A stretch of DNA of 13,856 bases, from assembly GCA_947647645.1 (NCBI GenBank), contig CANSLE010000032.1:1-13856 (forward strand), given 5' to 3'. The notes under the pieces are model-generated. The model had not been told where the DNA came from and made no database searches. It was given only the letters and a program-made list of their open reading frames with translations. This DNA comes from an uncultured Microbacterium sp. (lineage in GTDB: Bacteria; Actinomycetota; Actinomycetes; Actinomycetales; Microbacteriaceae). The position numbers were made by a program, and so were the translations under genes. This document shows positions 7,133 through 13,277 of the stretch, piece by piece. Numbering within the stretch: the stretch's first letter is position 1; every line of letters begins with the position of its first letter.

Positions 7133-8922
7133 AGGCCGTCTTCGTTCTCTTCGACACTCTCAACCGCCGGTTCCTGCCGCCGTACGGCGCGACCTGGCAG
7201 CACGCCCCCAACTTCAGCCGGCTCGCCGAGCGCAGCGTGACTTTCGATCGCTGCTACGCGGGGAGCATGCCGTGCATGCCGGCGCGACGGGAGCTGCACA
7301 CCGGCCGGTACAACTTCCTCCATCGTTCGTGGGGACCGCTCGAGCCTTTCGACGACTCCGTACCGGAGATCCTCGGCCGTCACGGCGTCTATACGCACCT
7401 CGTCACGGATCACCAGCACTACTGGGAGGACGGCGGCGCGACTTATCACAACCGTTTCCGAACGTACGAGTTCTTCCGCGGTCAAGAGGGTGACGCCTGG
7501 AAGGGCCACGTCGCCGACCCGCCCCAACCGCCCGGCAGCACTCGTCGCGTGCGTCACAACCTCTGGCGCCAGGACATCATCAACCGCCAATATCTGCAGG
7601 ATGTCCGCGACCATCCGCAGACCTTGACAGTGGATGCCGGGATCGGGTTCATCCGGACGAACAGCGCAGAGGATCGCTGGTTCGTGCAGATCGAGTGCTT
7701 CGATCCCCACGAGCCGTTCTTCACCTACCCCGAGTACCAGCGCCTGGCGCCGGAGGCAGGGGCCGGATCGGATGACTGGCCCGACTATCGACGCGTCGAC
7801 GACAGCCACGGGGCGGTTGAGGCCATCCGCGCGGAATACTCGGCGCTGCTCAGCATGTGCGATGCCTCACTGGGTCGCATCCTGGACACCTTCGACGAGC
7901 TGGATCTGTGGGGCGACACGATGCTCATCGTCGGCACCGATCACGGTTTCCTCCTCGGCGAGCACGGATGGTGGGGCAAGAACGTACAGCCCTGGTACGA
8001 GGAGAACATCCACACGCCGCTCTTCGTCTGGGATCCGCGTTCCGGTATCGCGGGCCACCGTCGCGAAGGGCTCGTGCAGACCGTCGACCTCGGCCCCACA
8101 CTGCTCGACTTCTTCGAAGTCGAGCCGACGCCGAGGATGCAGGGACGTACCATCGCGCCGTTGGTGGCCGAAGACGGGCCGGGGCGGCCGTGGGCCTTGT
8201 TCGGAGCCTTCGGCGCGCACGTGAACATCACGGACGGACGCTATGTGTACATGCGCTCGTGCGTCGACGACAGCAACGCGCCACTAGAAGAACACACGCT
8301 CATGCCGACCCACATGAGCCAGCGATTCACCCCGGAGGAGCTGCGCGACGCTGAGCTCGTCGGACCGCTGCCGTTCACGCAGGGGGTTCGGGTGCTCCGG
8401 ATGCCGGGGCACCCGTTCGGTTCACCCTCCCGCTTCGGCACCGTGCTGTTCGATCTGGACAGCGACCCCGAGCAACGTCACCCGATCCTCGACGAGGACC
8501 TCGAGTTGAGGATGCTGGAGATGCTGCTGCAGGCGCTGCGAGAGTCGGATGCGCCGACATCTCAATACGAACGGCTGGGGCTGCCGGCCACGGGCCCCGC
8601 CTCCCGTGCGCATCTTCTGGCAGCCGCACAGCACGAGCGTTATCGCGAGTCGCTTCAGCCGCTGCCCACGGCATCCGATCTGCCGGAGGGCTCAGCGGTG
8701 GTTGATCGCACGCTCGCCGAACTCGCGGCCGAGCCTGCGTTCGTTCCGATGCTCTCCGCGACGCTCGGACCCGTTCTGGAGTGGCTCGTGTCCGTGGCGG
8801 GCTCGTCCACGTTGCTGGAGCTCGCCCCTCTGTCCCCGACGCTGTCCCTCGACGCGCTCAGGAAGCTCGACGAGCAGTTTCGTTCGACCGTCGGCGAAGA
8901 GACCACGTTCCCTCGACGCTGA
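7129..8922 (+). CDS. Cytoplasmic type I sulfatase, cysteine-type active site
   Basis: This 597-residue protein belongs to the formylglycine-dependent sulfatases (alkaline-phosphatase superfamily). The signature is C49-M-P-A-R53 followed by RELHTGR; Cys49 would be oxidised to formylglycine by the FGE encoded two genes downstream. Metal and substrate residues fit the fold: Asp9 in VLFDTLN, DPHEPF (192-197), TDHG (270-273) and Lys284 in WWGKN. There is no signal peptide, so hydrolysis should occur inside the cell, with the following MFS protein as likely importer. The C-terminal ~100 residues (Ala/Leu-rich helices after residue 500) lie beyond the usual sulfatase core and look like an added domain. 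The ATG overlapping the PadR stop is preferred over in-frame starts further upstream inside padR. The substrate cannot be read from sequence; a sulfated sugar or small sulfate ester is plausible. It could also act on phosphonate or phosphodiester bonds as some superfamily members do, but the C-x-P-x-R motif argues for sulfatase. Confidence 0.92.
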   Translation: MKAVFVLFDTLNRRFLPPYGATWQHAPNFSRLAERSVTFDRCYAGSMPCMPARRELHTGRYNFLHRSWGPLEPFDDSVPEILGRHGVYTHLVTDHQHYWEDGGATYHNRFRTYEFFRGQEGDAWKGHVADPPQPPGSTRRVRHNLWRQDIINRQYLQDVRDHPQTLTVDAGIGFIRTNSAEDRWFVQIECFDPHEPFFTYPEYQRLAPEAGAGSDDWPDYRRVDDSHGAVEAIRAEYSALLSMCDASLGRILDTFDELDLWGDTMLIVGTDHGFLLGEHGWWGKNVQPWYEENIHTPLFVWDPRSGIAGHRREGLVQTVDLGPTLLDFFEVEPTPRMQGRTIAPLVAEDGPGRPWALFGAFGAHVNITDGRYVYMRSCVDDSNAPLEEHTLMPTHMSQRFTPEELRDAELVGPLPFTQGVRVLRMPGHPFGSPSRFGTVLFDLDSDPEQRHPILDEDLELRMLEMLLQALRESDAPTSQYERLGLPATGPASRAHLLAAAQHERYRESLQPLPTASDLPEGSAVVDRTLAELAAEPAFVPMLSATLGPVLEWLVSVAGSSTLLELAPLSPTLSLDALRKLDEQFRSTVGEETTFPRR

Positions 8923-8958
8923 CGATCACCACCGCATACATCGACTCGAAGGAGAGCT

Positions 8959-10353
8959 ATGTCCCTGTCATCCGTCCCCGGAAGGCCGTCCACTCCCGCG
9001 CCCCCATCCGCGCCGGGAGAGAAGGCCGCACACTCGGGCACCGTCCCACCGCCGGGCAAGGTGCCCGGTCGTTGGAAGAAGTTGGCATTGGTGGGCGGGC
9101 CCCTCTTCGCCGACAACAACGAGACCAGCGTGCTGAGCACGCTGGCGCCCGTCATCCTGTCCGCGTTGGCCCTCCCGCTGAGCGCGCTGGGGGTGCTGAT
9201 CGCCGTCGGCAAGGCGGTAGCGGTGGTCTTCGGCCCGCTGTGGGCGCTGATCGCGCGCAAGACGAACCGCAAGGTCACGTTCGTCGTGGCGACCGGACTC
9301 GCCGGTCTCAGCACGATCGCCACCGGGTTCAGCCAAGACTTCGTCCACCTCCTCCTGGCATACGGCGTGACGTCGCTCTTCGTCGCCGCAGCCTTGCCGA
9401 TCGTGTCGGAAATCACCTCTGATCTGTTCGACCAGGCCAGCCGCGGTCGCGCTTCCGGCTACACCTGGGGCGCGATCAGCCTGCTCGGAAGCATCGCCGG
9501 CCCGCTTCTCGGGCAGCTCGCGAACGTCACCGACGGCTGGCGCTGGGGCTTCTTCATCTGGGGCGCGATCATGATCGCGCTCGGCGTCGTCATGGCGATC
9601 TTCTTCGTCGATCCCGGTGTGGGTGCAAGCGAGCCGACCTCCGCTCTCATGACCGCCGAGCAACGCGCTGAGAACGAGAAGATCAGCTGGCACAAGATCC
9701 GGCAGATGTTCTCGGTACCGACGTTCGTGCTCATGCTCGTTCAGCGGCTGATCAGTGGCCACCTCCTCGTCGCTTCCTTCGGTGTGGTCTTCCTCGTGTC
9801 TGCGCGCGGCTTCGACACCGCTACCGCGGCACTGGTCACGCTGCCGTTCGGGCTCGGCTACGTCGCAGGAACGCTGGGGGGCGGCCTCGCGACCGACGCC
9901 CTGCAGCGACGCTTCCCCCGCCGCGGCATCATCGCCGTCCTGCAGTTCGCACAGCTCGCGTTCGGAGTGGTCGCGATCATCGCGACGCAGGTGTCGTGGG
10001 GGTCGATCAGCGTCTACGCCGCATTATGGGCAGTCATGGGCTTCCTGCAGGGACTGAACCCGGGCGTGAACCGGCCGATCGTTGCGGCGGTGATCCCTCC
10101 GGAGCTTCGTGGGGCGGCCTTCGCGCTCATGCTGAGCGTCTTCGAAGCTGCGGCATACGCACTGTTCAACCTGCTCGCGGGCTTCGTCGGGCAGGCGTTC
10201 GGACTGCAGACCGTGATGCTCTGGATTCCCGGGATCCTGATGCTGATCAACGGCATCTTCTGCACGATCCTGTACAAGACGTATCCGCGCGACGAGGAAA
10301 AGCTCCAGGCGTTGCTGCTGGCGCGAACAGCCCCTGTTGCCACGGTGAGCTAG
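8959..10353 (+). CDS. MFS transporter, probable importer for the sulfatase substrate
   Basis: This 464-residue protein has about 12 hydrophobic spans after a 38-residue Pro/Ser-rich cytoplasmic N-terminus. AAGGAGAG lies just before the ATG. The loop between helices 2 and 3 reads GPLWALIARKTNRKVTF, a variant of the MFS motif. The N-terminal half contains LPIVSEITSDLFDQASRGRASGYTWG, and a central cytoplasmic loop (about 219-250) divides the two six-helix halves. The conserved acidic-aromatic start GPLFADNNETS suggests proton-coupled uptake. The gene begins 36 bp after the sulfatase and ends 12 bp before the FGE. Placed between a cytoplasmic sulfatase and its activating enzyme, it most likely imports the sulfated compound or exports a product. 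No closer subfamily can be named with confidence. Confidence 0.85.
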   Translation: MSLSSVPGRPSTPAPPSAPGEKAAHSGTVPPPGKVPGRWKKLALVGGPLFADNNETSVLSTLAPVILSALALPLSALGVLIAVGKAVAVVFGPLWALIARKTNRKVTFVVATGLAGLSTIATGFSQDFVHLLLAYGVTSLFVAAALPIVSEITSDLFDQASRGRASGYTWGAISLLGSIAGPLLGQLANVTDGWRWGFFIWGAIMIALGVVMAIFFVDPGVGASEPTSALMTAEQRAENEKISWHKIRQMFSVPTFVLMLVQRLISGHLLVASFGVVFLVSARGFDTATAALVTLPFGLGYVAGTLGGGLATDALQRRFPRRGIIAVLQFAQLAFGVVAIIATQVSWGSISVYAALWAVMGFLQGLNPGVNRPIVAAVIPPELRGAAFALMLSVFEAAAYALFNLLAGFVGQAFGLQTVMLWIPGILMLINGIFCTILYKTYPRDEEKLQALLLARTAPVATVS

Positions 10354-10365
10354 GAGCTCGGAACC

Positions 10366-11238
10366 ATGCCGCACACGATCGAGCAAGCCCGCGTGCCCGG
10401 TGGGCGTTTTCAGATGGGCGATCATCACAATGATGGTCGCGATGCCGACGGCGAGCGCCCGGTGCATCTCGTCGAGCTCTCGGGCTTCTCGATCGATGTG
10501 CACACGGTCACCAACGACGATTTCGCGCAGTTTGCGGACGACACCGGTTACCGGACGGAGTCCGAAGTCCTCGGATACTCCGCCGTGTTCTTCCTCGCCT
10601 TCGAGGGAGAGGATGCCGATGTCCTCGGCCGCGCCCCGCGGACGCCCTGGTGGCTGGGGGTGTCGGGGGCAAGTTGGCGGCATCCCGGTGGACGGCATTC
10701 GAGCGTCGAGGAGCGTGGCGACCACCCCGTGGTGCACGTCACCTGGAACGATGCGCAGGCCTACTGCCGCTGGGCCGGGAGGCGTCTGCCGACGGAGGCC
10801 GAATGGGAGTACGCGTCGCGAGGCGGATTGGTCGGCGCACGATATCCCTGGGGCGACGATCTGCTGGTCGACGGCCGATGGAACTGCAACATCTGGCAAG
10901 GCACGTTCCCCGATCAGAACAGCCTCGACGACGGCTATCTGACCACCGCCCCGGCGCGGGCCTTCGAGCCCAACGGGTACGGAATCTACCAAACCGCGGG
11001 AAACGTGTGGGAATGGTGCGCGGACTGGTACGCGGCCGACGCGTATCGCTCCTCCGCCGAGCGCGATCCTTCGGGTCCGGCGACGGGCGAGCTCCGGGTG
11101 CTGCGCGGGGGCTCGTTCCTGTGCCATGACTCGTACTGCAATAGATACCGCAACTCCGCGCGAAGCATGAACACGCCGGACTCTGGAATGAGCAACGCGG
11201 GTTTTCGCACCGTCGTCGACCTGCCGAAGCGCTCATGA
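10366..11238 (+). CDS. Formylglycine-generating enzyme (sulfatase-activating, copper-dependent)
   Basis: This 290-residue protein is a canonical aerobic FGE. It oxidises the cysteine of C-x-P-x-R motifs in unfolded sulfatases to formylglycine. The C-terminal motif LRGGSFLCHDSYCNRYR carries Cys253 and Cys258, which correspond to the two copper-binding cysteines of characterised FGEs (for example Streptomyces coelicolor Cys272/Cys277), followed by ARSMNTPDS. Other family landmarks are PGGRFQMGD (11-19), HPVVHVTWNDAQAYCRWAGRRLPTEAEWEYA (120-150), RYPWGDD, NIWQGTFPDQN and GNVWEWCADWY. Both cysteines are present, so it is a true FGE rather than an EgtB- or PvdO-like relative that lacks them. No signal peptide is present, so it acts in the cytoplasm. 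TAGGAG lies nine bases before the ATG. Clear substrates are the sulfatase at 7129 and, potentially, the peptide encoded immediately downstream. Confidence 0.95.
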   Translation: MPHTIEQARVPGGRFQMGDHHNDGRDADGERPVHLVELSGFSIDVHTVTNDDFAQFADDTGYRTESEVLGYSAVFFLAFEGEDADVLGRAPRTPWWLGVSGASWRHPGGRHSSVEERGDHPVVHVTWNDAQAYCRWAGRRLPTEAEWEYASRGGLVGARYPWGDDLLVDGRWNCNIWQGTFPDQNSLDDGYLTTAPARAFEPNGYGIYQTAGNVWEWCADWYAADAYRSSAERDPSGPATGELRVLRGGSFLCHDSYCNRYRNSARSMNTPDSGMSNAGFRTVVDLPKRS

Positions 11239-11279
11239 GCACCCCCGCCCCGCACCCCAGCCCGCACCCGAGGAGGACC

Positions 11280-11423
11280 ATGATGTCTAGCCCTGACCGG
11301 CCTGCGCCGACAACCGCCGACGCCCGAGAGTTCGTCGCACCCGACGCCGTAGCACTGCCCGCATGCTGCACGCCCGGCCGCACCGCGTTCCTGGCGGGTT
11401 TGCCCGCGCGTGACGGAGATTGA
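11280..11423 (+). CDS. Small peptide carrying a sulfatase-type FGE recognition motif
   Basis: The frame encodes 47 residues from ATG 11280 (or 46 from ATG 11283), preceded by a perfect AGGAGG. An in-frame ATG at 11235 overlaps the FGE stop (ATGA) and would give 62 residues. Near the C-terminus lies A28-C-C30-T-P-G-R34-T-A-F-L-A-G40. This matches the sulfatase signature at Cys, Pro, Arg, the two hydrophobic residues and the Gly ten positions after the Cys, so Cys30 is a plausible FGE target. Cys29-Cys30 might alternatively bind metal. The peptide has no sulfatase fold, signal peptide or membrane segment; it is Pro/Ala-rich and probably unstructured. Its stop overlaps the next gene's start (TGATG). 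Alternatives are a remnant of a second sulfatase, a copper-handling helper for the FGE, or a modified peptide product. I know no named family for it. Confidence 0.7.
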   Translation: MMSSPDRPAPTTADAREFVAPDAVALPACCTPGRTAFLAGLPARDGD

Positions 11424-11782
11424 TGGCGCGTCGTTTCCCCGCATCGGTGTTCGAACGCGGGAGTGAACCCGACGCACGATTCAGTCTGGCCAACGAACGA
11501 ACGTTCCTGGCGTGGATTCGCACCGCGATGGCGCTACTTGCCAGCGGCGTCGCGCTGGAGTCTCTCGCGCTGGGCATCCATCCCGGCTTCCGGCTGGCAG
11601 CGTCCGCGCTGCTGATTCTGGCGGGGCTCCTGACACCGTTACAGGGCTGGGTCGGCTGGACCCGGGCGGAGCGGGCACTGCGCCAGAACGCGCCTCTGCC
11701 GAGCGCCCCACTGGCGTTGCCGCTTGCCGTGCTCGTGTCCGTGGCCGGGGCTCTGGCCGCTGCCGGTGTCGTGCTGCGATGA
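11423..11782 (+). CDS. DUF202 (YidH-like) small membrane protein, first of a pair
   Basis: This 119-residue protein has the DUF202 hallmark NERTFLAWIRTAMALLASGVALE at about 24-46 and three likely membrane helices (about 34-50, 56-77, 95-118). The start ATG at 11423 overlaps the stop of the preceding peptide (TGATG); GGAG lies four bases upstream. Translational coupling to the small peptide is therefore likely. It overlaps the next DUF202 gene by four bases. DUF202 proteins are widespread inner-membrane proteins of unknown function, often encoded in pairs. The placement in a sulfatase/FGE operon suggests a membrane role in this pathway, but no function can be assigned. Confidence 0.85.
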   Translation: MARRFPASVFERGSEPDARFSLANERTFLAWIRTAMALLASGVALESLALGIHPGFRLAASALLILAGLLTPLQGWVGWTRAERALRQNAPLPSAPLALPLAVLVSVAGALAAAGVVLR

Positions 11783-12135
11783 CCGGGGTGTTCGACCCCG
11801 GGCTGCAGCCGGAGCGCACCGCGCTGGCATGGCGGCGCACGTGCCTGGCACTCCTGGTCGGTTTCCTCGCAGCCGGACGTGTGCTCGGTGAACTGCTCGG
11901 CGTCTGGGTGAGCGTCGTCGGCGTGTGCGGCGCGGTGGCTGCAGCCGCCATGCTGTGGCGCGTGCATCGACGATACGAGCGTCACCACTCCCAGCTCGTC
12001 GGGAACGGTGAGCGGGTCCTCGTCGCCGACGGCGGCGCGATCGTCGCCCTCTCGCTCCTCACGCTTGCGGCCGGCGTCACCGCCGTTCTCGTGGTCGTTG
12101 CGCTGTCGGTACGCGGCGCGCCTGCGCTGGGCTGA
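11779..12135 (+). CDS. DUF202 small membrane protein, second of a pair
   Basis: This 118-residue protein starts with ATG 11779-11781 overlapping the preceding stop (ATGA). LQPERTALAWRRTCLALLVGFLAAGR at about 8-33 is the DUF202 signature, and three hydrophobic segments follow the usual layout. It is divergent from the first DUF202 protein, so the two probably form a heteromeric membrane complex rather than being a recent duplication. It is the last gene of the operon. The next DNA downstream is the 3' remnant of a sugar-nucleotide dehydrogenase on the other strand. No terminator hairpin was seen in the short gap. Confidence 0.82.
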   Translation: MTGVFDPGLQPERTALAWRRTCLALLVGFLAAGRVLGELLGVWVSVVGVCGAVAAAAMLWRVHRRYERHHSQLVGNGERVLVADGGAIVALSLLTLAAGVTAVLVVVALSVRGAPALG

Positions 12136-12145
12136 ACGGTGAGCC

Positions 12146-12249
12146 TTACGGCCGCCCCATCCCGTAGTACGCCCATCCCTCCGCGCGCCACGCAGCGGCA
12201 TCGAGCCCGTTGCGACCATCGACGACCACAAGGGCGTCCCGGGCCCGTC
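12146..12249 (-). pseudogene. C-terminal remnant of UDP-glucose 6-dehydrogenase
   Basis: The minus strand reads DALVVVDGRNGLDAAAWRAEG followed by WAYYGMGRP and a TAA at 12146-12148. This matches the closing segment of actinobacterial UDP-glucose 6-dehydrogenases (VxDGRNxLDxxxWRAxGWxYxGxGRP), enzymes that make UDP-glucuronate for surface polysaccharides. Only about 34 codons remain. The homology stops at about 12249, where the terminal repeat of an IS256-family remnant begins, so the upstream part of the gene was lost by insertion and later deletion. The frame is intact in the piece that remains. Confidence 0.75.
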
Positions 12250-12390
12250 CGATAGACGGTGTATGGGGTTCGGCGGTTTTCATTAGTGGGTGGTTTTCTC
12301 GAACCGTCCGGCGAAGGTGATCGCGAGCGCGGCAAGATAGCCGCCGCCCGCAGCGGTCTCGGCACGGCTCGTCTCGCTCGTTCCCTTCAT
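12247..12390 (-). mobile_element. IS256-family remnant: transposase C-terminus and terminal repeat
   Basis: The minus strand from ATG 12388-12390 gives a 35-residue frame ending LAALAITFAGRFEKTTH and TAA 12283-12285. The tail LxALAITFxGRF is the typical C-terminus of IS256-family transposases and resembles the end of the remnant at 3858 (ALTALVIAFEDRVEK). Beyond the stop, 12247-12277 shares 21 of 31 positions with the equivalent end at 3828-3858. The first dozen codons (KGTSETSRAETAA) do not look like transposase, and the upstream DNA resembles a DUF222-HNH promoter, so this is a fusion of two broken loci. Confidence 0.7.
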
Positions 12391-12411
12391 ACCTCTATTC
12401 TGCCGAGAGTA

Positions 12412-12427
12412 TCGGATGTTCATTCGA
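12412..12427 (-). promoter_or_regulatory. SOS-box-like site, relic of a second DUF222-HNH promoter
   Basis: On the minus strand the site is TCGAATGAACATCCGA. It matches 13 of 16 positions of the SOS-box-like site at 1905-1920 and has three mismatches from TCGAAC-N4-GTTCGA. Both sites end exactly 21 bp before an ATG, and 13 of the 21 intervening bases agree. The two upstream regions are therefore probably homologous, and this one has drifted further from the consensus. Confidence 0.45.
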
Positions 12428-12452
12428 AACTCGCGACAGTGTCCGACCGTCG

Positions 12453-13238
12453 TCAGCCGATGGGGAAGATCTGCCCGATGGGCTCGCGCTTCTCGGCCTG
12501 GAAGCGGTCTTCGGTGCGGCCGCGGGCCCAGTATCCCGAGAGCGACACCTGCGTTCGCTCGAGTGCGCGCTCGTCGAAGAGCACGCGCCGCAGGGTCTTC
12601 ATCGCCTCGCGCTCGCCGTGTGCGAAGACCTGCACGCGGCCATCCGACCAGGGCAGCGCGCGCACCGCGTCGGCCAGGGTGCTCGGGTCGTGCGCAGGGT
12701 CGAGGATCCATCGCACATCGACGCCGGCGGGAGCGGCGAGATCGAGTCGCGCGTCGTCGGCGTCGATCTCGATCAGCGCGATGCCGGTCGCGTCGGCGGG
12801 CAGCGCCTCGAGGGCTGCGGCGATCGCCGGGGTGGCGGAGAGGTCGCCCGCGAACAGGTACCAGCCCGCGGCGGGATCGGGGCGGTAGCCGCCGCCGGGG
12901 CCCATCAGGCTGAGGGTCGCGCCCGCCTGCACGGTGGCGGCCCACGGCCCGGCGAGTCCGTCGTCTCCATGGACGACGAAGTCGATGTCGAGGGTCTGCG
13001 CCGCGGTGTCGACGTGGCGCACGGTGTAGGTGCGAGTGACGGGGTGGGGCGGCGAGTCGAGGGAGGCGAACTTCAGCTTGACGTACTTGTCGGTATCGGG
13101 GCGGTCTTCGAAGGCCGCGAAGCCGGGTCCCCCCAGGCGCACGCGCACGAGGTGCGGGGTGAGCCAGGTCGTCGCGACCACGACCAGGTCGACGGACGGG
13201 CGGGGGACGCGTGGGGAGGTCTGGGATGCGAGTGCCAC
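12453..13238 (-). CDS. Siderophore-interacting protein (NAD(P)H-dependent ferric-siderophore reductase)
   Basis: This 261-residue protein belongs to the SIP/ViuB flavoprotein family, which reduces ferric siderophores in the cytoplasm to release iron. The N-terminal FAD-binding domain contains RTYTVR (69-74), the motif that contacts FAD, followed by DFVVHGDDGLAGPWA and the pyrophosphate-contacting MGPGGGY. The C-terminal NAD(P)-binding half has LFAGDLSATPAIAAALEALP and ends in the family motif SGYWARGRTEDRF. GTG 13236-13238 is the only start possible upstream, since an in-frame TAG lies four codons before it; the purine-rich GGGGGA there sits close to the start. It stands alone, with no siderophore synthesis or uptake genes next to it. 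Iron control is likely from the family, but no regulator site was seen. Confidence 0.93.
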   Translation of the reverse strand: MALASQTSPRVPRPSVDLVVVATTWLTPHLVRVRLGGPGFAAFEDRPDTDKYVKLKFASLDSPPHPVTRTYTVRHVDTAAQTLDIDFVVHGDDGLAGPWAATVQAGATLSLMGPGGGYRPDPAAGWYLFAGDLSATPAIAAALEALPADATGIALIEIDADDARLDLAAPAGVDVRWILDPAHDPSTLADAVRALPWSDGRVQVFAHGEREAMKTLRRVLFDERALERTQVSLSGYWARGRTEDRFQAEKREPIGQIFPIG

Positions 13239-13277
13239 TCCCCCACGCTATCGAGTGAATCCCTGTGAGCGACGGGA

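Noticed and set aside
11239..11422. The small peptide as merely the 5' end of a sulfatase pseudogene
   Set aside because: Kept as an alternative, not as the main call. There is no further sulfatase sequence after the motif, and the start and stop overlaps plus the perfect AGGAGG favour a deliberate short gene.
11287..12231. 314-codon minus-strand open frame across the DUF202 genes
   Set aside because: It is antisense to two well-supported genes and has no domain. Only the unrelated dehydrogenase tail beyond 12146 is real, and it uses a different reading frame.
12283..12945. 220-codon minus-strand open frame
   Set aside because: Its upstream two-thirds overlap the siderophore-interacting protein in a wrong frame and are Arg-rich. 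Only the final 35 codons match transposase.
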